Origin: Clostridiales bacterium
Lineage (GTDB): Bacteria; Bacillota; Clostridia; Lachnospirales; Lachnospiraceae
NCBI GenBank assembly: GCA_012512995.1
Contig: JAAZDA010000297.1
Coordinates: 1 to 15,454, forward strand
DNA: 15,454 nt
Direction of reading: 5' to 3'
The notes under the pieces were generated by a model that worked only from the letters and a program-made list of their open reading frames with translations, did not search any database and was not told the origin of the DNA. A program made the position numbers and the translations under genes. This document shows positions 7,959 to 15,320 of this stretch, piece after piece (the stretch's first letter is position 1; each line of letters opens with the position of its first letter).

Positions 7959-10670
7959 ATGGAAAACAGAGGCGTAAACGAATTAAGAGAGATGTTCCTG
8001 TCATTCTTCGAGGAGAAGGGTTGTCTTCGTATGAAGAGCTTCTCACTTGTCCCGCACAATGACGATTCACTTCTTATAATAAATTCAGGAATGGCACCGT
8101 TGAAGCCGTATTTCACCGGCCAGGAGATTCCGCCGAGAACGAGAGTCACGACCTGCCAGAAGTGCATCCGCACCGGCGATCTTGAGAATGTCGGCAAAAC
8201 AGCCCGCCACGGCACTTTCTTCGAGATGCTGGGCAATTTCTCATTTGGAGATTATTTCAAGAAAGAAGCTATTCCGTGGGCATGGGAGTTCCTCACAGAG
8301 CGCGTGGGGCTTGATCCGGAACGTCTCTATCCGTCAGTGTATCTTGATGATGATGAGTCATATAATATCTGGCTTAATGATATGCATATCCCGGCTGAGC
8401 GTATATACAAGTTCGGCAAGGAAGATAATTTCTGGGAGCACGGGTCAGGCCCCTGCGGTCCCTGCTCTGAAATATATTATGATCGCGGACCCGAGTTCGG
8501 CAATGGCCCTGAGGATGTAATGGGCGGCGAAGGCGACCGTTACATGGAAGTCTGGAACATTGTTTTCTCGCAGTTCAACAATGACGGTCACGGCAACTAT
8601 ACAGATCTGATCCACAAGAATATTGATACCGGCATGGGTCTTGAAAGACTCGCAGTTGCTGTCCAGAATGTGGGTTCGATTTTTGATGTCGATACAATAA
8701 AGGCTCTCCGCGATCATGTCTGCTCGCTTGCGGGCGGTATCGCCTATGAAACTGGTTCTACATATGACACTGATGTTTCCGTCCGTATCATTGTTGACCA
8801 TATTCGTTCCACGACATTTATGATTTCAGATGGAATTATGCCGTCGAATGAAGGGCGAGGATATGTTTTGCGCAGGATCATCCGCCGTGCGGTACGCCAC
8901 GGCCGTAAGCTTGGAATCAAGGGCTCGTTCCTTCCGGAGCTCGCTGTAACTGTTATTGATGGCTCAAAGGGCGGATATCCGGAGCTTGAGGAGAAAAAGG
9001 ATTTCATCCTCAATGTAATCAGGCAGGAAGAAGAGAAGTTCGAGAAAACATTTGAGCAGGGTCTCGAGATTCTCGAAAACATGGAGACAGAGCTTGAGTC
9101 GAGCGGCTCCAGGGAATTATCAGGTGATAACGCATTCAAGCTTTATGATACTTTCGGATTCCCGCTTGATTCCACCAGGGAAATTCTCGAAGAAAAAGGT
9201 TTCACAGTAGATGAAGCCGGTTTTGAAAAGGCTATGAAGATCCAGAAAGACACAGCGCGCAAAGCCCGCAAGGTATCAAATTACATGGGAGCGGATGCGA
9301 CTGTCTATGAGAGCATGGATCCGAAGATCACATCCCTTTTCAATGGATATGACAGTATCACTGAAGATTCGAAGATCGTCGCTATGGCTGCACTTTACCC
9401 CACGGATTCATCAGAGGAGAACGCTGTTGCCGAGGCACTTTCTGATGGTCAGACAGGCGCGATCATAACAGCTGAAACTCCGTTCTACGGAACTATGGGC
9501 GGCCAGGTCGGAGACACTGGCGTCATCGAGAATGAGAACGGTACATTTGAAGTGACAGATACGCTTCATGTCGCCGGATCAAAGATAGCTCATGTTGGCA
9601 GAGTGACTCGCGGAATGTTCAAGCTCGGAGACACAGTCACACTTAAGGTCGACGAGAAGACGAGGCTCGCTACCTGCCGCAATCACTCAGCTACACATTT
9701 GCTGCAGAAGGCACTTAGAGAAGTGCTCGGCACACATGTAGAGCAGTCGGGTTCATATCAGGATGCCGGAAGGACACGTTTTGACTTCTCGCATTTCAAA
9801 GCGATGACACCTGAAGAAATAAAGAAGGTCGAAGATATCGTCAATGAGGAAATAGCTGATGCTCTTCCTGTCGAGACCGATATCATGGGGATCGATGACG
9901 CGAAGAAGTCTGGAGCTATGGCGCTCTTCGGTGAGAAATACGGAGATAAGGTCCGTGTTGTCAGAATGGGAGACTTCTCAAAGGAACTCTGCGGCGGAAC
10001 TCATGTTTCGAATACTTCTGTTATAGGGCAGTTCAAGATTCTTTCAGAGAGCGGCGTCGCAGCCGGTGTCCGCAGGATCGAAGCCATAACTGGCGATAAT
10101 GTGAAGAAGTATTACGAGGATGTCGAGAAAAAGCTTGAAGATGCATCTGAAATTCTGAAGGCCACACCTGATACAGTAAGTGAGCACATTAAGAAGCTTC
10201 AGGAAGAACTTAAGGCTGTAAAGAGTGAGAATGAAGCGCTGAAGAGCCGTCAGGCGAGCGAATCACTCGGTGATGCAATGGACAAGGTAACTGATATAGG
10301 CGGCATTTCATTCCTTGCAGCATCTGTTGACAATGTCGATATGAACGGGCTTCGAGAGCTCGGTGATAAATTAAGGACAAAACTTGAAGCAGTCGCTGCC
10401 AAGAAGTCTGCGGACGGAGCTGCATCAAACGGTGTCGTGATAATGCTTATGTCAGCTGCTGACGGTAAGGTTTCTCTTATGGCCATGGCTGATGACAATG
10501 CCATATCGCACGGAGCTCACGCAGGCAATCTTGTCAAAGGCATCGCAGGACTTGTAGGCGGTGGCGGCGGCGGACGTCCCAACATGGCACAGGCCGGCGG
10601 CAAGAATCCCGCAGGAATTCCGGACGCACTCAAGGCCGCACCTGACTGCCTTGCCGGGATGGTGAAGTAA
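7959..10670 (+). CDS. alaS: Alanyl-tRNA synthetase
   Basis: Charges tRNA-Ala with alanine and hydrolyses mischarged Ser- and Gly-tRNA-Ala. AAAGGAG eight bases upstream supports the ATG at 7959. The 903-residue product has the full domain set. The catalytic core has CQKCIRTGDLENVGKTARHG, then FFEMLGNFSFGDYF. The tRNA-recognition part has GRGYVLRRIIRRAVRHG. The editing domain carries the zinc ligands H576-x3-H580 and C678-x3-H682 (HSATH and CGGTH). A coiled-coil linker spans roughly residues 715-770. The C-Ala domain has a glycine-rich GGGGGGRPNMAQAGGK. All key motifs are intact and the length is slightly above the usual ~875. It is in the same direction as glyS with no terminator between them, so they may share a transcript. 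No T-box fits the 87-base gap. Confidence 0.98.
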   Translation: MENRGVNELREMFLSFFEEKGCLRMKSFSLVPHNDDSLLIINSGMAPLKPYFTGQEIPPRTRVTTCQKCIRTGDLENVGKTARHGTFFEMLGNFSFGDYFKKEAIPWAWEFLTERVGLDPERLYPSVYLDDDESYNIWLNDMHIPAERIYKFGKEDNFWEHGSGPCGPCSEIYYDRGPEFGNGPEDVMGGEGDRYMEVWNIVFSQFNNDGHGNYTDLIHKNIDTGMGLERLAVAVQNVGSIFDVDTIKALRDHVCSLAGGIAYETGSTYDTDVSVRIIVDHIRSTTFMISDGIMPSNEGRGYVLRRIIRRAVRHGRKLGIKGSFLPELAVTVIDGSKGGYPELEEKKDFILNVIRQEEEKFEKTFEQGLEILENMETELESSGSRELSGDNAFKLYDTFGFPLDSTREILEEKGFTVDEAGFEKAMKIQKDTARKARKVSNYMGADATVYESMDPKITSLFNGYDSITEDSKIVAMAALYPTDSSEENAVAEALSDGQTGAIITAETPFYGTMGGQVGDTGVIENENGTFEVTDTLHVAGSKIAHVGRVTRGMFKLGDTVTLKVDEKTRLATCRNHSATHLLQKALREVLGTHVEQSGSYQDAGRTRFDFSHFKAMTPEEIKKVEDIVNEEIADALPVETDIMGIDDAKKSGAMALFGEKYGDKVRVVRMGDFSKELCGGTHVSNTSVIGQFKILSESGVAAGVRRIEAITGDNVKKYYEDVEKKLEDASEILKATPDTVSEHIKKLQEELKAVKSENEALKSRQASESLGDAMDKVTDIGGISFLAASVDNVDMNGLRELGDKLRTKLEAVAAKKSADGAASNGVVIMLMSAADGKVSLMAMADDNAISHGAHAGNLVKGIAGLVGGGGGGRPNMAQAGGKNPAGIPDALKAAPDCLAGMVK

Positions 10671-10679
10671 TATTTTTCC

Positions 10680-10708
10680 TTGACGCGAGGTTTTGCAGAG
10701 GTTATAAT
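10680..10708 (+). promoter_or_regulatory. Strong promoter for rpsU
   Basis: TTGACG (10680-10685), exactly 17 bases, then TATAAT (10703-10708). This is the best promoter in the window and lies 9 bases after the alaS stop. Transcription would start near 10715, leaving a leader of about 75 bases before rpsU. Confidence 0.85.
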
Positions 10709-10789
10709 TCTTTTCGTGTGTAAGAACTAAATTCACATAAAAACCCAATCAGTCATATACCTGAAGGGACTGAAGGGAGGGTAGAAGAT

Positions 10790-10966
10790 ATGTCAAGCGT
10801 AATAGTAAAAGAGAATGAGACTCTGGACAGTGCACTCCGCCGCTTTAAGAGAAGCTGCGCAAAGGCAGGCATCCAGCAGGAAATCCGCAAGAGAGAGCAT
10901 TACGAGAAGCCTAGCGTCAGACGCAAGAAGAAGTCAGAGGCTGCAAGGAAGCGCAAGTACAAATGA
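10790..10966 (+). CDS. rpsU: 30S ribosomal protein S21
   Basis: A 58-residue basic protein starting MSSVIVKENETLDSALRRFK and ending KSEAARKRKYK. This is the standard S21 pattern: a short beta start, an ALRRFKR helix, an AGIQQEIRKREHYEKPS helix, then a Lys/Arg tail. S21 binds the 30S platform next to the 3' end of 16S rRNA and helps messenger selection at initiation. A strong Shine-Dalgarno (AAGGGAGGG, 10773-10781) precedes ATG 10790. It has its own promoter and intrinsic terminator, so it is probably monocistronic, with some read-through into the next gene possible. Confidence 0.97.
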   Translation: MSSVIVKENETLDSALRRFKRSCAKAGIQQEIRKREHYEKPSVRRKKKSEAARKRKYK

Positions 10967-10995
10967 TTTTCTGCATTAGTTACAAATGAGAGCAA

Positions 10996-11030
10996 AGCCC
11001 TTGGTTTATAATAAATCAAGGGCTATTTTT
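10996..11030 (+). terminator. Intrinsic terminator of rpsU
   Basis: AGCCCTTG (10996-11003) pairs perfectly with CAAGGGCT (11017-11024). The loop arms TTTAT and ATAAA can extend the stem, and ATTTTT follows at 11025-11030. It begins 30 bases after the rpsU stop. Confidence 0.9.
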
Positions 11031-11040
11031 ATAGGCTGCA

Positions 11041-11094
11041 ATGCGAACGGTAATACTTGTTCGCATAGTAGGATTGTGCGTTGCACAATCCTAC
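11041..11094 (+). repeat. 54-nt double-hairpin repeat, copy B
   Basis: Hairpin 1 is ATGCGAACG (11041-11049), an 8-base loop, TGTTCGCAT (11058-11066), with one G-T wobble. Hairpin 2 is GTAGGATTGTGC (11068-11079), loop GTT, GCACAATCCTAC (11083-11094). The design, spacing and orientation match copy A at 3716-3769. A C-G pair in each hairpin of copy A is replaced here by another Watson-Crick pair (A-T in hairpin 1, T-A in hairpin 2). The copy begins 11 bases after the rpsU terminator and ends 15 bases before the metallophosphoesterase start. Confidence 0.85.
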
Positions 11095-11109
11095 AGATTG
11101 GGTGTTTTT

Positions 11110-12246
11110 ATGAGAGTATTTCTGATCATATTCGGCTGTTTTGTCGCATTTAATCTGATAATGATGATGATCGACAGTAACCGTCTGGTCACAAGACAAT
11201 ATAGAATAGTCTCTTCAAAACTCAGACGCTGTCACAGGTTTGTTTATCTGACGGATCTTCACGGCAAGCAGTTCGGAAAGGATGACGCAAAGCTTGTAGA
11301 GAAAATCAGACTGGCAAAGCCTGATTTTATTCTGATTGGCGGGGATATGATAGTGCGCGCAGATTCAGACCCGGACAGCACAAAGTGGTATGATTCAGTC
11401 GTATCGCTGATCAGGCAGCTTGCTGCCGAATTTCCGGTCTTCTGTGTCAACGGAAATCACGAACTCAGACTTGAGAAACCTTATCCATTTGACCATTTTG
11501 ACGGCGAGTGTTACAGGATTTATACTGAGCAGTTGTGTGAAGCAGGTGCCAGAGTATCTCGTAATGAGAGAATAAGACTTTCAGACATCACGGGAAATTC
11601 TGAAGATAACGATGTTGAACTATACAGCTTTGAACCTGATCATTGTATTTATAACAAGTTCGTAACGCACACAATAAACGTGGCTTATGTAAAGGAAAGA
11701 CTGGGAGACAAGCCGGAACAGGGCGGATTCTCACTTGTTTTGTCTCATCATCCCAAGCACTTCGATGCATTGGCCGCATGGGGCGCCGATGCGGTAATAT
11801 CCGGGCATTGTCACGGCGGTTGCCTGAGGCTTCCATATATTGGTGGCGTGATTTCGCCGGATCCGGAGCTGTTCCCGCGTTATTCTGGTGGAATGTATGT
11901 GCTGGATGAAGAAAATTCTGCTGAAGGCAGCGGCAGCACAGAAGATAATGCCAACACAGAAGATCATGACATTAAATGCCGCGGCAAACGCATCTTCCCG
12001 AAAGACAATTTCCTCGGACTCGGCAGGAAACTTGAAAACGGAGAGAGAGACGCTGGAGAATGCAGACTTGATTCTGGAACCACATCAGCTTATTCTGAAA
12101 AATCAGACGGCTCAAATCCTGGAGATGGGCACTGCTCTGTCATGATCCTCAGCTGTGGGACAGGTATGCATACGATCCCGGCCAGGATTTTCAATCCATG
12201 CGAAATTTCGGTAATAGAACTTATTCCGGAGAAAGGAACAAAGTAA
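11110..12246 (+). CDS. Membrane-anchored calcineurin-like metallophosphoesterase
   Basis: The start at ATG 11110 gives 378 residues and an N-terminal membrane anchor (VFLIIFGCFVAFNLIMMMI). The in-frame ATG at 11041 is the first base triplet of the repeat stem and adds an unlikely 23 residues. All metal-binding motifs of the family are present: D49-x-H51, GGD (77-79), GNHE (115-118), H213 in SHHP, and GHCH (232-235). These enzymes hydrolyse phosphoesters with a two-metal centre; related YkuE/YaeI-type proteins act at the membrane. Residues about 268-340 are an acidic, Ser/Glu/Asp-rich insertion between SGGMYVL and the final CSVMILSCGTGMHTIPARIFNP segment, which in relatives are nearly adjacent. 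The usual length is about 270-300. Shine-Dalgarno is weak (GGGTG at best) and I see no clear promoter. scpA starts four bases after its stop, so co-transcription is likely. Confidence 0.88.
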   Translation: MRVFLIIFGCFVAFNLIMMMIDSNRLVTRQYRIVSSKLRRCHRFVYLTDLHGKQFGKDDAKLVEKIRLAKPDFILIGGDMIVRADSDPDSTKWYDSVVSLIRQLAAEFPVFCVNGNHELRLEKPYPFDHFDGECYRIYTEQLCEAGARVSRNERIRLSDITGNSEDNDVELYSFEPDHCIYNKFVTHTINVAYVKERLGDKPEQGGFSLVLSHHPKHFDALAAWGADAVISGHCHGGCLRLPYIGGVISPDPELFPRYSGGMYVLDEENSAEGSGSTEDNANTEDHDIKCRGKRIFPKDNFLGLGRKLENGERDAGECRLDSGTTSAYSEKSDGSNPGDGHCSVMILSCGTGMHTIPARIFNPCEISVIELIPEKGTK

Positions 12247-12250
12247 ATCT

Positions 12251-13114
12251 ATGGCGATTCCTGTTAAACTTCAGGCTTTTGAAGGCCCGCTGGACCTCCT
12301 GCTGCATCTGATCGACATCAACAAGATCGATATTTATGACATACCCATTGTGACAATAACGGATCAATATCTTGAATATGTCAGGGATATGGGCGAAGCC
12401 GACATGAATGTCACAAGTGAATTCATGGTGATGGCTGCGACGCTTCTCGACATAAAATGCAAAATGCTCCTTCCGCCTGAAAAGGATGAAGAGGGCAACG
12501 ACGTCGACCCCAGAGATGAGCTTGTTGAGAAACTTCTTGAATACAAAACATATAAATACATGAGTTATGCTCTCAGTGAGCGTGAGAAGGATGCGTCTTT
12601 CAATTATTACAGAGAGCGCAGACTTCCTAAAGAAGTACAGGAATTTGTGCCTCCGATCGATTACGACGAGCTTATAGGGACCAAAACACTTCTTACACTT
12701 CAGAATATATATCAGGATGTTTTGCAGAGAGCGGACGACCGGGTCGATCCGATAAGAAGTAAATTCGGGAACATCGAAAAAGAAGCGATAGACATGGGCT
12801 CGAAAGTCTTGTTTGTGAAAGCCTATCTCATACATAATCCGAAGACTGATTTCAGGTCGCTCCTCGAGGAGCAGAAGAGCAAAGAAGAGATCATAGTAAC
12901 ATTTCTGATAATGCTGGAGCTTATGAAGACCGGTGTCATACACATAGAACAGGACGAAACATTCGGCAGAATAAACGTCAGCGTCATTGATACTGAGAAG
13001 CTCAAGAACATGAGTATCGGCGAATTTACAGGTGAAGCTGAAAGGGACGAGGAGCAGAACATACAGGAAACGCAGGAGCCGCTTCTTAATAATGGAGGAA
13101 CAGATGGAACTTAA
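12251..13114 (+). CDS. scpA: Segregation and condensation protein A
   Basis: ScpA is the kleisin of the bacterial SMC-ScpAB condensin: its N-terminus binds the SMC neck, its C-terminal winged helix binds the SMC head, and its middle binds a ScpB dimer. The 287-residue protein begins IPVKLQAFEGPLDLLLHLID followed by KIDIYDIPIVTITDQYLEY, the diagnostic ScpA start. MAATLLDIKCKMLLP follows, then a middle acidic stretch, and FLIMLELMKTGVIHIEQDETFG in the C-terminal winged helix. The length is slightly above the usual ~250 because of a polar tail (about 265-287). It starts four bases after the metallophosphoesterase stop with only a distant GAAAGGA. Its 3' end overlaps the scpB start by 11 bases, a layout that favours translational coupling. 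Confidence 0.95.
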   Translation: MAIPVKLQAFEGPLDLLLHLIDINKIDIYDIPIVTITDQYLEYVRDMGEADMNVTSEFMVMAATLLDIKCKMLLPPEKDEEGNDVDPRDELVEKLLEYKTYKYMSYALSEREKDASFNYYRERRLPKEVQEFVPPIDYDELIGTKTLLTLQNIYQDVLQRADDRVDPIRSKFGNIEKEAIDMGSKVLFVKAYLIHNPKTDFRSLLEEQKSKEEIIVTFLIMLELMKTGVIHIEQDETFGRINVSVIDTEKLKNMSIGEFTGEAERDEEQNIQETQEPLLNNGGTDGT

Positions 13115-13673
13115 ACAGGCAATGGCAGCCACAGAAGCCATTCTTTTTGCGATGTGAGATTCAGTGGAGATCTCTGATCTCTCTAAAGCACTGGAGATGG
13201 GCGATGACGACACCGGCCGCGTAATAGCGGCTCTGGAAAACAAATATGATTCGGAAGATTCAGGAATAAGAATAGTGCGTCTTGATAAGGCAGTACAGCT
13301 CACGACAAAGACGGAACTGTATGATTACCTTATAAAGATCGCATCGGCACCGCAGAAACCGAAGCTTACGGATACTGTTCTTGAAACACTTTCCATCATC
13401 GCCTACAAGCAGCCTGTGACTAAGGCTGAGATCGAAGTCATCCGCGGTGTGAACTCTGACTTTTCAGTGGACAGACTCATAACTTATGGTCTCATTCAGG
13501 AACTCGGCCGCAAGGATGCGCCCGGAAGACCCATACTGTTTGGTACTACTGAGCAGTTCCTTCGATCCTTCGGCGTAAAATCCATAGCAGATCTCCCCAC
13601 TCCGGGCGAGGAGAAACTTGAAGAATTCAAGACTCAGGCCGAGGAGGAAGCCGACTCAAAACTGGGCATCTGA
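13104..13673 (+). pseudogene. scpB: Segregation and condensation protein B with in-frame TGA at codon 18
   Basis: ScpB dimers bridge the ScpA kleisin in the SMC complex. The natural start is ATG 13104, with GGAGGA at 13094-13099, overlapping the scpA end. It reads MELKQAMAATEAILFAM, then TGA (13155-13157), then DSVEISDLSKALEMG. Family members normally have Gly here (EAILFA.G..V), so a single G-to-T change of GGA to TGA explains it. The rest is intact: KLTDTVLETLSIIAYKQPVTKAEIEVIRG is the ScpB signature, then GRPILFGTT and FLRSFGVKSIADLP, ending at TGA 13671-13673 (full length would be 189 residues). Re-initiation at GTG 13164, six bases after the stop, would give 169 residues lacking the first helix of the first winged-helix domain. 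Possible explanations are sequencing error, true mutation, re-initiation or read-through. TGA ends other genes here, so recoding of the genome is not supported. Confidence 0.85.
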
Positions 13674-13703
13674 CCATTTAGCGCCTGTATAAGAGTCACT
13701 AGT

Positions 13704-13746
13704 GAGCAGTAACTTTGCTCGAACACGATCATAATTAGTTTATGAT
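13704..13746 (+). terminator. Two weak hairpins after scpB
   Basis: GAGCA (13704-13708) pairs with TGCTC (13716-13720). ATCATAA (13728-13734) pairs with TTATGAT (13740-13746) and is followed by TTTCTGTT. Either could end the scpAB transcript, but the stems are short or A+T-rich and the T-tract is poor. Confidence 0.35.
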
Positions 13747-13751
13747 TTCTG

Positions 13752-13781
13752 TTGTCGCAGACTACCTGATTATGTTATACT
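13752..13781 (+). promoter_or_regulatory. Promoter for the carboxyltransferase operon
   Basis: TTGTCG (13752-13757), an 18-base spacer, then TATACT (13776-13781) form a plausible sigma-A promoter. Transcription would start near 13788, leaving a leader of about 70 bases before the ATG at 13860. Confidence 0.6.
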
Positions 13782-13797
13782 TGCCGATAGCACAATT

Positions 13798-13820
13798 ACG
13801 GAAATATTCATGGGTTCCGT
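13798..13820 (+). promoter_or_regulatory. Dyad in the carboxyltransferase leader
   Basis: ACGGAA (13798-13803) and TTCCGT (13815-13820) are exact inverted repeats 11 bases apart. They start about 10 bases after the expected transcription start. The position fits an operator or a leader hairpin. A 6-bp dyad can also arise by chance. Confidence 0.35.
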
Positions 13821-13859
13821 TAATTATTTATCCAATAATTTTTACAGATGGAGGTCAAT

Positions 13860-15278
13860 ATGAGCAGTTCTTCAAAAGCGAGCATAAGAATCACTTCTTT
13901 GCTCGATGAAAACAGTTTCGTTGAGATCGGCGCACGTGTTTCGGCGCGTTCTACCGACTTCAATTTGAAACCGGATCAGGCGCCATCCGACGGTGTTATA
14001 ACCGGTTACGGCGTCATTGATGGAAACCTTGTCTATGTTTACAGCCAGGATTCTTCAGTCCTCGGCGGTTCCGTAGGCGAGATGCATGCGAAAAAGATTG
14101 CTAAGCTTTACGATCTTGCGATCCGCACAGGTTCACCCATCATTGGTTTTGTCGATTCCACAGGCATCCGCCTTCAGGAATCAACAGATGCTCTTGAAGC
14201 TATCGGAACGATTTATGCAAAACAAGCTGAAGCTTCAGGTGTTATCCCTCAGATCACCGCAGTTTTCGGTACATGCGGCGGCGGTCTGTCAATTCTGCCT
14301 GCAATGAGCGACTTCTCATTCATGGCTGATGACGCTAAACTCTTTGTCAATTCACCCAATGCAATCAAAGGCAATTATGAAGAGAAGAACGACACAGCAA
14401 GCGCTAAGGCAAAGGCAGAGTCAGGCAATGCTGACGCTACAGGATCAGAGGACGAGATAATCGCTGAGATCCGCACACTGGTAGGACTTCTTCCATGCAA
14501 CAATGAAGATACTGCTTTCGCTGATTGCGAAGATGATCTCAATCGCGCAAGTTCAAATGTTGCATCAGGCAAGGCTGATCCGGCAGTTGTGGCTGCAGAT
14601 ATCGCTGATGACGGTCTCTTCTTTGAAGTTAAGAGAGCATTTGCGCCTGAAATGGTAGCAGGACTCGTCAGACTCAACGGTACTACAACAGGTATTGTCG
14701 CTAACAGAACTGCAAGGTTCGATGAGAGCGGCAAGAAGAGCGCTGAATATGATTCAGTTCTCACACCTGCAGGATGCGACAAGGCAACTAAGTTCGTAAG
14801 CTTCTGTGACGCATTCAACATTCCTGTCATCACACTTACAAATGTCACTGGTTTTGCATCATGCGAATGCTGCGAGAAGAAGATCGCAGGTGCTGCGGCA
14901 AAACTCGCATTTGCTTTTGCTGATGCTGATGTTCCGAAGATCAATGTTGTTATCGGAAACGCTATGGGAAGTGCATACAATGTCATGAATTCCAAGGGCA
15001 TCGGCGCTGATCTCACAATAGCTCTTCCTGATTCAAAGATCGGCATCATGGACGCAAAGCTGGCGGCTTCTATAATAGCAGACGGCAAGAGCGCTGATGA
15101 AGTTGCAGATACGGCAAAGAAGTTCGACGCTCTGCAGAACAGCGTAGATTCAGCAGCATCCCGTGGATATATAGACGAGATCGTCAATCCTGAGGATCTT
15201 CGCAAGTACCTTATCGGTGCTGTAGAAATGCTTTATACAAAACAGGCAATTGTCGAGAAAAAGCACGGCACAGTCTGA
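13860..15278 (+). CDS. Divergent biotin-dependent carboxyltransferase subunit
   Basis: ATG 13860 is chosen because GGAGG (13850-13854) lies five bases before it; the ATG at 13848 overlaps that ribosome binding site. The 472-residue protein has the crotonase-like double fold of the carboxyltransferase family (MmdA, PccB, decarboxylase alpha). It opens with SLLDENSFVEIG, then GVITGYGVIDGNLVYVYSQD, GGSVGEMHAKKI and ASGVIPQITAVFGTCGGG; the second half has ADVPKINVVIGNAMGSAYNVM and GADLTIALP. Such subunits move carboxyl groups between biotin and an acyl-CoA. Several usual motifs are altered: DSGGARIQE reads DSTGIRLQE, and the GVAH-type segment after the first half is replaced by an Ala/Lys/Glu/Asp-rich stretch (about residues 175-200). 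Relatives are around 510 residues. The next gene may encode a membrane partner, which would favour a sodium-pump type decarboxylase. The substrate cannot be named. Confidence 0.8.
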   Translation: MSSSSKASIRITSLLDENSFVEIGARVSARSTDFNLKPDQAPSDGVITGYGVIDGNLVYVYSQDSSVLGGSVGEMHAKKIAKLYDLAIRTGSPIIGFVDSTGIRLQESTDALEAIGTIYAKQAEASGVIPQITAVFGTCGGGLSILPAMSDFSFMADDAKLFVNSPNAIKGNYEEKNDTASAKAKAESGNADATGSEDEIIAEIRTLVGLLPCNNEDTAFADCEDDLNRASSNVASGKADPAVVAADIADDGLFFEVKRAFAPEMVAGLVRLNGTTTGIVANRTARFDESGKKSAEYDSVLTPAGCDKATKFVSFCDAFNIPVITLTNVTGFASCECCEKKIAGAAAKLAFAFADADVPKINVVIGNAMGSAYNVMNSKGIGADLTIALPDSKIGIMDAKLAASIIADGKSADEVADTAKKFDALQNSVDSAASRGYIDEIVNPEDLRKYLIGAVEMLYTKQAIVEKKHGTV

Positions 15279-15320
15279 TAAATGTTAATATTATTATCCA
15301 CTAAGGAGACACAGAAAAAT

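Noticed and set aside
13155..13157. Reassignment of TGA to glycine in this organism
   Set aside because: TGA is the natural stop of recO, rpsU, scpB, the carboxyltransferase and the gene ending at 6415, so a changed code is not supported.
12221..13303. Long minus-strand frame of 360 codons opposite scpA
   Set aside because: It is the antisense shadow of the well-conserved scpA and the start of scpB; no ribosome binding site or family resemblance.
14375..15205. Minus-strand frame of 276 codons opposite the carboxyltransferase
   Set aside because: The forward protein has clear carboxyltransferase motifs, and the reverse frame is Ser/Ala-rich with no recognisable domain.
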